The notes under the pieces are model-generated. The model had not been told where the DNA came from. It did no database searches and worked only from the letters and a program-made list of their open reading frames with translations. Positions 38,958 to 45,234 of a stretch of 60,083 nucleotides of DNA are shown here, piece by piece. This stretch comes from a virus: positions 1 to 60,083 of the IMG/VR virus record IMGVR_UViG_3300044630_003239. The stretch is one strand, 5' to 3'. The translations under genes and the position numbers were made by a program. Within the stretch, counting starts at the first letter, position 1, and each line of letters opens with the position of its first letter.

Positions 38958-38993
38958 TTGCCTTGTCTGTCCTTATTTAATTGTTATACTAGA

Positions 38994-39022
38994 AGTATAG
39001 CAAGGAAATGTCAAAAAGTCAA
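38994..39022 (-). promoter_or_regulatory. Second leftward promoter
   Basis: TTGACT, 17 bases, TATACT with TG extension, reading through the CRP-like site toward 38841. Confidence 0.55.
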
Positions 39023-39028
39023 ATCCTG

Positions 39029-39041
39029 ACACGGCGTGTCG
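39029..39041. repeat. GACACG-G-CGTGTC inverted repeat
   Basis: Perfect 6-bp arms with a one-base centre. GGCGTGTC-type half sites recur at 33944, 36406, 40143 and 40243. Confidence 0.55.
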
Positions 39042-39066
39042 CATGTGAGTTACACCACACCTACCC

Positions 39067-39087
39067 TGTGGATAAGCCTGTGGATAA
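39067..39087 (-). promoter_or_regulatory. DnaA-box pair
   Basis: TGTGGATAA at 39067-39075 and 39079-39087. Confidence 0.7.
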
Positions 39088-39092
39088 CTTTT

Positions 39093-39126
39093 GTCGAAAA
39101 TTTTTCAGGGGATCAATCCTGAAAAA
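39093..39126 (-). terminator. Terminator with TTTTCGAC tail
   Basis: TTTTTCAGG...CCTGAAAAA hairpin (39101-39126); minus-strand tail AATTTTCGAC. Ends the operon from P8. Confidence 0.72.
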
Positions 39127-39134
39127 CTTTTTTA

Positions 39135-39194
39135 TTAACTATGAATTGCAATAACAAAAGCAAAACAAGTAATTGCGATTAGTATAACTAACAT
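39135..39194 (-). CDS. 19-residue membrane peptide
   Basis: MLVILIAITCFAFVIAIHS; AAGG SD. Very short, cautious. Confidence 0.45.
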   Translation of the reverse strand: MLVILIAITCFAFVIAIHS

Positions 39195-39310
39195 TACTTA
39201 CCTTCATTCTTTCTAATTATTGCAATGCATTCTCTAATTGCAGTAACGCCATTCTGGTCGCCACGATACTCAATGATTAGGTTTTCTAATTCACGAATTG
39301 TTTTTTCCAT
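39194..39310 (-). CDS. 38-residue helical protein
   Basis: MEKTIRELENLIIEYRGDQNGVTAIRECIAIIRKNEGK. Unknown. Confidence 0.58.
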   Translation of the reverse strand: MEKTIRELENLIIEYRGDQNGVTAIRECIAIIRKNEGK

Positions 39311-39448
39311 TTATGCAATCTCCAATTCGTTATAGTCAATAACCTCAAAGTCATGTCGTTCTAGTGGCATAGCCTTTAGCCATGATAGTGCAGACTCAAA
39401 GTCCTCAGCCTCAATAGTAACCATTAGGTCAAAGTTAAATAGGGTCAT
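39311..39448 (-). CDS. 45-residue acidic protein
   Basis: MTLFNFDLMVTIEAEDFESALSWLKAMPLERHDFEV; likely ferredoxin-like half fold. AAGGAGG SD. Unknown. Confidence 0.6.
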   Translation of the reverse strand: MTLFNFDLMVTIEAEDFESALSWLKAMPLERHDFEVIDYNELEIA

Positions 39449-39612
39449 TACTTTACCTCCTTGTATAAAAAGTCCCAAGCCTTACGGCATAACACAATTG
39501 ATTTGCAATTGTCACAACAGATAACCCCATGAGGGTTAAGGTCTAGGTCATAGACATCTACGCTGGCAGATGTCGCCCCACATACTGAGGGGAGATTAAC
39601 AAAGGTACTCAT
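39448..39612 (-). CDS. 54-residue Cys protein
   Basis: VNLPSVCGATSASVDVYD...VICCDNCKSIVLCRKAWDFL; zinc knuckle. Unknown. Confidence 0.6.
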   Translation of the reverse strand: MSTFVNLPSVCGATSASVDVYDLDLNPHGVICCDNCKSIVLCRKAWDFLYKEVK

Positions 39613-39791
39613 CTTGTAAGTCCTTCCTTTCCATAAGTGTTAATAAAATCAGGGAGAGCCATAACGCCCTTGTAGTCTTTACATCTAGGGCAAAATCTAT
39701 TCCACCCGTCAAATAGTGTTATGCAGAAAGCGCAGATGTTATCCATAGCGCATAAGCCTTGCTCATCTATAAATTGCATAGTGTCGTTCAT
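39609..39791 (-). CDS. 60-residue zinc-ribbon protein
   Basis: DNICAFCITLFDGWNRFCPRCKDYKGVMALPDF: two C-x2-C pairs. Unknown. Confidence 0.65.
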   Translation of the reverse strand: MNDTMQFIDEQGLCAMDNICAFCITLFDGWNRFCPRCKDYKGVMALPDFINTYGKEGLTR

Positions 39792-39964
39792 TTAGATACA
39801 TACCAATCTGTCCATGTAGGGAATTGTTCTGGGTCACTATCATAGTAGTAACGCTCAATGTTATTTTCACAATCCATGCAGAAAGTGTATTGGTTATCTC
39901 CAATTTCTGAGATAGCGGAAACCATAGGGTTATGGTCTTTACATAGTGTGTTTAGTGTAGTCAT
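39788..39964 (-). CDS. 58-residue zinc-binding protein
   Basis: LNTLCKDHNPMVSAISEIGDNQYTFCMDCENNIERYYYDSD. C...H...C-x2-C site. First gene behind P8. Confidence 0.65.
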   Translation of the reverse strand: MTTLNTLCKDHNPMVSAISEIGDNQYTFCMDCENNIERYYYDSDPEQFPTWTDWYVSK

Positions 39965-40020
39965 TTTGACCTACCTTTCATTAGCGGATTTCTTTACCGC
40001 TTGTTTTTCTTTATACTGTA

Positions 40021-40043
40021 AGTGTAGCATGGGGGTCTGACAA
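40021..40043 (-). promoter_or_regulatory. TTGTCAG-class promoter P8
   Basis: TTGTCA, 11 bases, TACACT (40021-40026), TG extension. Confidence 0.72.
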
Positions 40044-40076
40044 ATTGCAAACCCAAAATGGTATCAAAACGGACAT

Positions 40077-40092
40077 TGTGAGGCGTATCACA
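40077..40092. promoter_or_regulatory. CRP/GlxR-like palindrome
   Basis: TGTGA-GGCGTA-TCACA, about 70 bases upstream of the P8 start. Confidence 0.7.
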
Positions 40093-40180
40093 TGAGACAT
40101 AGGTCACATCTGAATGGTCAAAGATAACAATGACCATTTGCTACGGCGTGTCGCCTTGACAAAATCGGGTCGAAAAAAAG

Positions 40181-40204
40181 TTATCCACAGCCCCCTGTGT
40201 ATAA
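40181..40204. promoter_or_regulatory. DnaA-box pair, opposed
   Basis: TTATCCACA (40181-40189) and TGTGTATAA (40196-40204, one change), facing each other. Confidence 0.65.
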
Positions 40205-40208
40205 CCTA

Positions 40209-40224
40209 TGTGACGGACATCACA
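40209..40224. promoter_or_regulatory. CRP/GlxR-like palindrome
   Basis: TGTGA-CGGACA-TCACA, about 74 bases upstream of the P9 start. Confidence 0.7.
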
Positions 40225-40261
40225 AAAATACTTTGCAGACACGCCCGAAAAACAGGCTAAT

Positions 40262-40284
40262 TTGTCAGTGGTAGGTGCTAGAAT
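40262..40284 (+). promoter_or_regulatory. TTGTCAG-class promoter P9 (rightward)
   Basis: TTGTCA, 11 bases, TAGAAT (40279-40284), TG extension. Divergent from P8 across a 350-base spacer. Confidence 0.72.
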
Positions 40285-40320
40285 ACTATGTATAAAGATT
40301 AACAAAGAAAGGTGTTCCCA

Positions 40321-40467
40321 ATGAATACACTAGAAAGACTAAGAGCAGAACAACAGGCTCGTTACGCTATTGAGCGTGAAAAGAATAAGGCTAAGATTGA
40401 GGCTATGTTTGCTAATCACTCTCGCCCACTAAACAATGCCCACCTATTAGAAAAAGAGGAAAACTAA
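40321..40467 (+). CDS. 48-residue basic helical protein
   Basis: MNTLERLRAEQQARYAIEREKNKAKIEAMFANHSRP... GAAAGG SD. First of four coupled tiny genes. Confidence 0.65.
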   Translation: MNTLERLRAEQQARYAIEREKNKAKIEAMFANHSRPLNNAHLLEKEEN

Positions 40468-40580
40468 TGAACCCATTTACAATGTTTATTGATTGGATTG
40501 AGGACTATCCAGAAGCAGGTATGATTTGCGCTATTGCAACAGTTATTGCTTGCACTATCGCAGGAATTGTTTGGGGGTGA
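40467..40580 (+). CDS. 37-residue membrane peptide
   Basis: MNPFTMFIDWIEDYPEAGMICAIATVIACTIAGIVWG; one membrane helix. TAATG overlap. Confidence 0.6.
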   Translation: MNPFTMFIDWIEDYPEAGMICAIATVIACTIAGIVWG

Positions 40581-40584
40581 ATAA

Positions 40585-40746
40585 ATGAAAACCAATTTTG
40601 AGATTACACAAGAGATTAACACTCTTGCTAAGAAACACTATGGTGAGCAAGACCTTGCCTATGTATGGGGTTGCGCTCAAGCGTTGCTTTCAGTAAGTCA
40701 ATTAGATTTGATTCTAGGAATACTAAAAGAAAAGGAAACTAACTAA
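40585..40746 (+). CDS. 53-residue helical protein
   Basis: MKTNFEITQEINTLAKKHYGEQDLAYVWGCAQALLSVSQLDLILGIL. Unknown. Confidence 0.62.
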   Translation: MKTNFEITQEINTLAKKHYGEQDLAYVWGCAQALLSVSQLDLILGILKEKETN

Positions 40747-40844
40747 TGAACGCTATGTATGCACACACTTGCGAGTTCTGCGGTGATACGGGTATCATCA
40801 TTTTCTCTGAAAAAGAGACACGCATAGACCCTTGCAAATGTTAG
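40746..40844 (+). CDS. 32-residue zinc peptide
   Basis: MNAMYAHTCEFCGDTGIIIFSEKETRIDPCKC: CEFC...CKC. TAATG overlap. Confidence 0.6.
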   Translation: MNAMYAHTCEFCGDTGIIIFSEKETRIDPCKC

Positions 40845-40857
40845 AATAAATCGGTGG

Positions 40858-40918
40858 CACTAGTGTTAGAATTATTGACGGCACTAGTGCTAAGATCTTT
40901 GCACGCACCACACTAGTG
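40858..40918. repeat. Three CACTAGTG palindromes
   Basis: 40858-40865, 40882-40889, 40911-40918, the first two inside GGCACTAGTG; just behind the tiny-gene operon. Confidence 0.55.
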
Positions 40919-40950
40919 TGCTCACTAATTAAATTATTTATTCTACACAA

Positions 40951-40967
40951 ATGTATGTATCATACAT
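40951..40967. repeat. Inverted repeat ATGTATG-TAT-CATACAT
   Basis: Perfect 7-bp arms; AT-rich spacer ahead of the halogenase region. Confidence 0.5.
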
Positions 40968-41035
40968 CTATACAAAATATTCAGATTTTGGGCAAACCCC
41001 ATTTATAAAATTTTTCAGATTTTGACGGGATAGGG

Positions 41036-41041
41036 TATAAT
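41036..41041 (+). promoter_or_regulatory. -10 box, leaderless
   Basis: TATAAT, six bases to the ATG at 41048. Confidence 0.6.
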
Positions 41042-41047
41042 AATCAT

Positions 41048-41185
41048 ATGGCTATACTAGATAACGTAGACAACGATACATATCCACTATTTGAGACAGA
41101 ATCATCTTCTCTGGCTATAAAGGTTTTTTCAGAAACCTGTTGCAATGGATGTTCTTGTCAATCTGAATCAGATCATAAAATATAA
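41048..41185 (+). CDS. 45-residue Cys-cluster peptide
   Basis: Acidic start (AILDNVDNDTYPLFETE), then VFSETCCNGCSCQSE. Cys pattern CC-x2-C-x-C near the C-terminus. Could bind a metal or be a modified peptide; not recognised. Lies next to a family A gene and near the halogenase. Confidence 0.6.
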   Translation: MAILDNVDNDTYPLFETESSSLAIKVFSETCCNGCSCQSESDHKI

Positions 41186-41190
41186 AATAG

Positions 41191-41916
41191 GTGGGGTATA
41201 TGAATAAAAAAATTGAGTTTTGGGCAACTAGCAAAATGATGTATGATATTGCACCAAAGCCAGAACCTGCCTCTAAACATATTCCTGAGTGGTGGAAAGA
41301 TGCAGATCCATATATGCGTAGTCTTAAAAATCCTGACGGAAAAACTTTAGTTATAGAAAATAATAACTCAAATGCATCATTTAAAAAATGTAGACCAATG
41401 CTAGATACATTAACCTTTGGATACATTCTTCCACTATGGTCTGACGTTCTTGTTACAAATAATGATGGTCAAATATCTATTGACTGGAGAGTTTCTTATC
41501 CAGTATTTGAAGATCATAATGGACAAGAGGTTGAGGTTCCAGATGGGTATAGTAAAAACCTACAACTAAAATATAGAAACCCATGGGTTCCAAAATTACC
41601 AAAGGGTTATTCACTTCTTGTTATTCCACCAGCGGGGTATCCAAATCCAGTATTTAAACCAATTTGGGGAATTATTGATTATGACAACTCTAAGCATCCA
41701 CTGCTTCCACCAGTCTTTGTAAAAGAAGGCTTTAGTGGTATCGTAGAAAAAGGGACTCCAATTGCACAGATAGTTCCTTTTAAAAGAGATAACTGGCAAT
41801 CTTCTTTTAATTATTATGATCAAGAAGAGTTTTTTGCAATATTAAATAAAGAAAGTTTTTCAACAATTGCAAATAATTATGTTAAAAATATATGGACAAA
41901 CAAAAGTTTTAAATAA
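41191..41916 (+). CDS. Family A protein (paralogue 2)
   Basis: 241 residues. HIPEWWKDAD, FKKCRPMLDTLTFGYI, DVLVTNNDG, PKGYSLLVIPPAGYP, WGIIDYDN and FSGIVEKGTPIAQIVPFKRDNW align with the other three family A members. Beta-rich; predicted single-domain barrel. Unknown function. Ends one base before the convergent family B gene. Confidence 0.7.
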   Translation: MGYMNKKIEFWATSKMMYDIAPKPEPASKHIPEWWKDADPYMRSLKNPDGKTLVIENNNSNASFKKCRPMLDTLTFGYILPLWSDVLVTNNDGQISIDWRVSYPVFEDHNGQEVEVPDGYSKNLQLKYRNPWVPKLPKGYSLLVIPPAGYPNPVFKPIWGIIDYDNSKHPLLPPVFVKEGFSGIVEKGTPIAQIVPFKRDNWQSSFNYYDQEEFFAILNKESFSTIANNYVKNIWTNKSFK

Positions 41917-42669
41917 TTAATCTTTAATTAAATTTTTATTTATTTCTGTAAGAATTTTATCTTTAAGTCTAACATTTTTGAACTGACTATATCTTGATTT
42001 CAAGGTTTGACCAAGACCATAAATTTCTGTTGAGTTAATACAAGAGTTCATATAAGAGTAAAGCAATGGTGTAACCTCAAACTCTTTAAATGTTATTTTT
42101 TTGTCTGTTAAAAATTCAACATAAAATAATGGCTCATCTTTTTCTAGATAAAAATCTCCGCTGTTGTTCCACATTTGAACTTCAAAATTATATGGTCTAA
42201 ACCATTGACCAATGTCAAAATTTCCAGGGATTACAGATCCATAGTTCATATATTTTGCTTTATGAAAATATGGAGCGGTAAAAGAAGCCTCTACTGGCTC
42301 ATCTGCAAAAAATATATACCCAAGAGTCAAGCAAAGAGTTGGTCCAAAATCAAACATAGGATCTCTTACATAGTCAATACCCATCTTATCGCCACTCTGG
42401 TCATATATTTCTTTTTTGTCATTTTCTATGTCCACATCATACTTAAATGACATACTTACTGGGCTATTGTATACAAGGGTTCTTTTTAGTTTTGCAGCAG
42501 ATGCAGGACATGAAAACATGCTAGAAAAAGGACCACGACCTTTAATTATCTTTTTAGCGTATTCATTTGATAATAGGTGTGGTGTTTGATAATGCAAATA
42601 TTCTAAATAGCCAGTACTTCTTGGTACTGCAGCATAATATATAGTTACGTTATCTTTGTTCACTACCAT
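41917..42669 (-). CDS. Family B protein (paralogue 1)
   Basis: 250 residues, sister of 45235-45981: FSCPASAAKLKRTLVYNSPVSMSFKYDVD, GYIFFADEPVEASFTAPYFHK, GNFDIGQWFRPYNFEVQMW, DEPLFYVEFLTDKKITFKEFEVTP. The Cys start block and the late E-P-x-x-Y-V strand resemble family A, so A and B may be one superfamily. Unknown function. Four genes here sit around the halogenase. Confidence 0.68.
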   Translation of the reverse strand: MVVNKDNVTIYYAAVPRSTGYLEYLHYQTPHLLSNEYAKKIIKGRGPFSSMFSCPASAAKLKRTLVYNSPVSMSFKYDVDIENDKKEIYDQSGDKMGIDYVRDPMFDFGPTLCLTLGYIFFADEPVEASFTAPYFHKAKYMNYGSVIPGNFDIGQWFRPYNFEVQMWNNSGDFYLEKDEPLFYVEFLTDKKITFKEFEVTPLLYSYMNSCINSTEIYGLGQTLKSRYSQFKNVRLKDKILTEINKNLIKD

Positions 42670-42869
42670 TTACCTACTGGACATTTAGCATTTGCAAGCA
42701 TTGACTTAGCAGCCATAAAACAACCACACTTCTTGCAAGTTTGTGTCTTTGGTCTAAAGAAGTCGCAGGCTTTGCATATTTCTAACCTATGCTCTGCTAC
42801 CTCTTCAGGGCTTCTAGGAGATCCATTAAATAGGTCCCAAGGCCTAACATCTTTTTCTTTATCGCTCAT
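42663..42869 (-). CDS. DUF6171-type zinc protein
   Basis: 68 residues: HRLEICKACDFFRPKTQTCKKCGCFMAAKSMLANAKCPVGKW, three Cys pairs/knuckles ending CPVGKW. Frequent beside dioxygenase or halogenase-type phage genes. Leaderless: TATAAT, seven bases, ATG. Overlaps the family B start. Confidence 0.78.
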   Translation of the reverse strand: MSDKEKDVRPWDLFNGSPRSPEEVAEHRLEICKACDFFRPKTQTCKKCGCFMAAKSMLANAKCPVGKW

Positions 42870-42876
42870 ATATTCT

Positions 42877-42882
42877 ATTATA
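42877..42882 (-). promoter_or_regulatory. -10 box, leaderless
   Basis: TATAAT on the minus strand, seven bases before the DUF6171 ATG. Confidence 0.6.
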
Positions 42883-42969
42883 GCCTATGTGGATATATAA
42901 ATCCATTATTGACATTCTTAGGCATTATATGCCTTATGTTGTCAGGGTGAGGTTTGTATACTCTATTTT

Positions 42970-42997
42970 CGGCTTAACTCGTATCCCGCCGAAATTT
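42970..42997 (-). terminator. Hairpin after the halogenase gene
   Basis: TTTCGGC...GCCGAAA 7-bp stem; probable terminator for the halogenase mRNA. Confidence 0.5.
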
Positions 42998-43002
42998 AAA
43001 GA

Positions 43003-44589
43003 TTATTTATTATGTATATTTTCTTTAAGCCATTGATACATTGTTGGAGAAGCATCTGCCTCTTCCTGCCAAATTTTTCTATTAATTTCCCACTGTTTCA
43101 ATGTTGGCTCAACAAAATAATAGTAATCAATTCCATCTCTATGAATCCATCTTTCAATATCTATAGAATTTACTGGCATATAATTCATTCCAGTTGCAAT
43201 ACAGTGAATTCCAGAGTAACCATTATGTTTTTGTGTATTAAATTGAATATCTGCTAGATCTTGAAATCCTGGAACCATTGATGGCTCTAATAAAGGAACA
43301 TTAGGCTGATAAGTTTTTTTTGTTATATCACGCCAATATTCTGTATCGGTTCTATTAGAAAGTGCATAATGCTGTGCAACAAATTCCCTAAATGTAAAAT
43401 ACTGTCTACTTGTATTCATGTTATAAGCATCTCTATCCCACTGAGTTACTGTTTTACGCTGTAAAGTTTTTACTAGTTTATCTAAAAATTCATGAACCGT
43501 AAATAAACCATTAGATTCTAAAGGCTCAATAAATCCAGCCGCAAATCCAATAGCAACAACATTTTTTACAAATGTGCGTTCATGGATTCCTACCCTAAAC
43601 TTAATATACTTATAATCAAAAGATTCTACATCACGATCTGGATTATGAATAGTCATCTTATCTGAGCGAAGGTGATCCTTAAACTCTTTTAGTGCATCTT
43701 CTTTAGAAATATATTTATCGCTAAATACGTATCCTGTTCCAATTCGTTCCCAAGATGGAATATTCCATACCCATCCATGCCCAATGGCAGTACAGTTAGT
43801 ATAAGGTTCCATTTCTTTTTCTTTGTCTGTGTAAGGTATACGTGTAGCCCATGCGCTATTGTTTGGAAGCATATGACTTTGGTCATTCCAAGGCTCTTTC
43901 AATGCTCCTTCAAGTAGCATAGATTTAAATCCAGTACAGTCAATAAATAGATCTGATGTAATAACTGTTCCATCTGTCAAGACTAGAGATTCAATACCTT
44001 CATCATTTGTATTTACTGTTTCTACTGTTTGAGGAATTACTATTACTCCACGAGGAATACAGTAGTTATTTTTTAGCCATTGTCCAAACTTTGTGGCATC
44101 GAAATGATAGGCTACATCTTTTTTAAAATTAAAGTTGCCCAATTTCCCAGATTTATTCCAAGATAGTTTATTTTGTTCTGCTAAAGTTAAAGCAGGGAAA
44201 AAGGTTCTAGCATAATCTGCAACATCCAGATCTGGTGATTTAACTTTTTTAAAATACCAGTCAGTTAATCCATTAAGAGTTCCTTCTAAAAAGGGATTTC
44301 CAAATGGATAATGAAAACCTCCAGAATCTTTTTTATAAAAATCTGTAAACTTAATAGACATCTTGTATATAGCATCTGTTGCTGGCATAAAGTCTTTTTC
44401 GTCAATGCCAATCCAATTAGCCCATCCAGTGATCCCTCCAAGAGTTGATTCACCAACACCCACAATAGGGTAATCTGGAGACTCAATTACAATAATTTCT
44501 TTATCTGGAAAGGCTTTTATCATTGTTGCTGCAGACATCCAGCCAGCAGATCCACCACCTACTATAACAATTTTGTTTACATTTATCAT
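43003..44589 (-). CDS. Flavin-dependent tryptophan-halogenase-type enzyme
   Basis: 528 residues, full length for the family. FAD motif GGGSAGW (11-17), catalytic Lys80 (SIKFTDF; Lys79 in PrnA/RebH), W-V-W-N-I-P at 273-278 (the W-x-W-x-I-P halogenase signature that blocks monooxygenation) and Glu358 in EPLESNG, matching the second catalytic residue. It should make hypohalous acid from FADH2, O2 and chloride or bromide, with Lys80 positioning the halogen. A viral enzyme of this class (VirX1) is known from a cyanophage. Substrate unknown; no reductase is seen here, so FADH2 must come from the host. An overlapping four-codon leader peptide precedes it. Confidence 0.93.
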   Translation of the reverse strand: MINVNKIVIVGGGSAGWMSAATMIKAFPDKEIIVIESPDYPIVGVGESTLGGITGWANWIGIDEKDFMPATDAIYKMSIKFTDFYKKDSGGFHYPFGNPFLEGTLNGLTDWYFKKVKSPDLDVADYARTFFPALTLAEQNKLSWNKSGKLGNFNFKKDVAYHFDATKFGQWLKNNYCIPRGVIVIPQTVETVNTNDEGIESLVLTDGTVITSDLFIDCTGFKSMLLEGALKEPWNDQSHMLPNNSAWATRIPYTDKEKEMEPYTNCTAIGHGWVWNIPSWERIGTGYVFSDKYISKEDALKEFKDHLRSDKMTIHNPDRDVESFDYKYIKFRVGIHERTFVKNVVAIGFAAGFIEPLESNGLFTVHEFLDKLVKTLQRKTVTQWDRDAYNMNTSRQYFTFREFVAQHYALSNRTDTEYWRDITKKTYQPNVPLLEPSMVPGFQDLADIQFNTQKHNGYSGIHCIATGMNYMPVNSIDIERWIHRDGIDYYYFVEPTLKQWEINRKIWQEEADASPTMYQWLKENIHNK

Positions 44590-44597
44590 AATCCCAC

Positions 44598-44612
44598 CAT
44601 GTATCTATTATA
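44598..44612 (-). promoter_or_regulatory. Leaderless mini-leader before the halogenase
   Basis: TATAAT (44607-44612), six bases, ATG GTG GGA TTA TGA; the TGA overlaps the halogenase ATG. Confidence 0.6.
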
Positions 44613-44640
44613 GCCTATGGTTTTTTAAATAAAAATAATG

Positions 44641-44646
44641 TATAAT
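44641..44646 (+). promoter_or_regulatory. -10 box
   Basis: TATAAT nine bases before the ATG at 44656. Confidence 0.5.
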
Positions 44647-44655
44647 AGTGTTATT

Positions 44656-44943
44656 ATGACAACAACCGATTGGGCTCAATTTATTCTTGCATTGCTTTCA
44701 ATCGGAGCAATAATAGTTAGTTCAATTCGCTGGTATATAAAAGTTCAAATTAAGCCTATAGCAGAAGCCGTAGAAGATATCAGAAAAGAAACTAAGACAA
44801 ACGGCGGAACCTCAATGCGTGATGAAATTAAACAAATTAAAATTGAGCAAGAAAATGCTAGAGATAAAAGAAAAGCAACTAGTGATAAACTAGATCATAT
44901 GTACGATATTCTTTTAGAGTATGTTTCTAAAAATTCTAAATAA
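44656..44943 (+). CDS. Membrane protein with cytoplasmic coiled coil
   Basis: 95 residues: AQFILALLSIGAIIVSSIRWYI membrane helix, then VEDIRKETKTNGG...DEIKQIKIEQENARDKRKATSDKL coiled coil. Such small phage proteins often resemble tail-chaperone-size or holin-accessory proteins. Unknown. Confidence 0.65.
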   Translation: MTTTDWAQFILALLSIGAIIVSSIRWYIKVQIKPIAEAVEDIRKETKTNGGTSMRDEIKQIKIEQENARDKRKATSDKLDHMYDILLEYVSKNSK

Positions 44944-45234
44944 CTACTATATATAATATATAAGATATCTTTTAAAAACTTAACTATAGTATATTCTTTC
45001 TTATATATATTTAAGTATACACCAAAAGTTTTTTGTTTTAACCTTTAATACCCTGGCTAATTATAACTTTTTATAACAATTTAATATATAACTTTTTGTT
45101 ACCATATAAATAACGTTTTGTTATATTTATATGTATACTGGTATAAATTAATGTTATAATGTGAGGGCTGGCACTCTAAGTTCTACCCCCACCCCACTGC
45201 GCTTAGAGTGTCCAGTTTATGTTATACTTATTAT
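44944..45234. other. AT-rich spacer with repeats and a C-loop hairpin
   Basis: No gene. Three copies of TTATAACTTTTT-like inverted repeats (about 45060, 45085, 45110), a TATAAT at 45154, and a 9-bp hairpin CACTCTAAG/CTTAGAGTG (45172-45210) with a C-rich 21-base loop. Confidence 0.5.
45223..45228 (+). promoter_or_regulatory. -10 box, leaderless GTG
   Basis: TATACT, six bases to the GTG at 45235. Confidence 0.6.

Noticed and set aside
42939-42962. TTGTCAG before TATACT on the plus strand, antisense to the halogenase
   Set aside because: The gap is 12 rather than 11 bases and no gene follows; perhaps an antisense RNA start, but the support is too weak.
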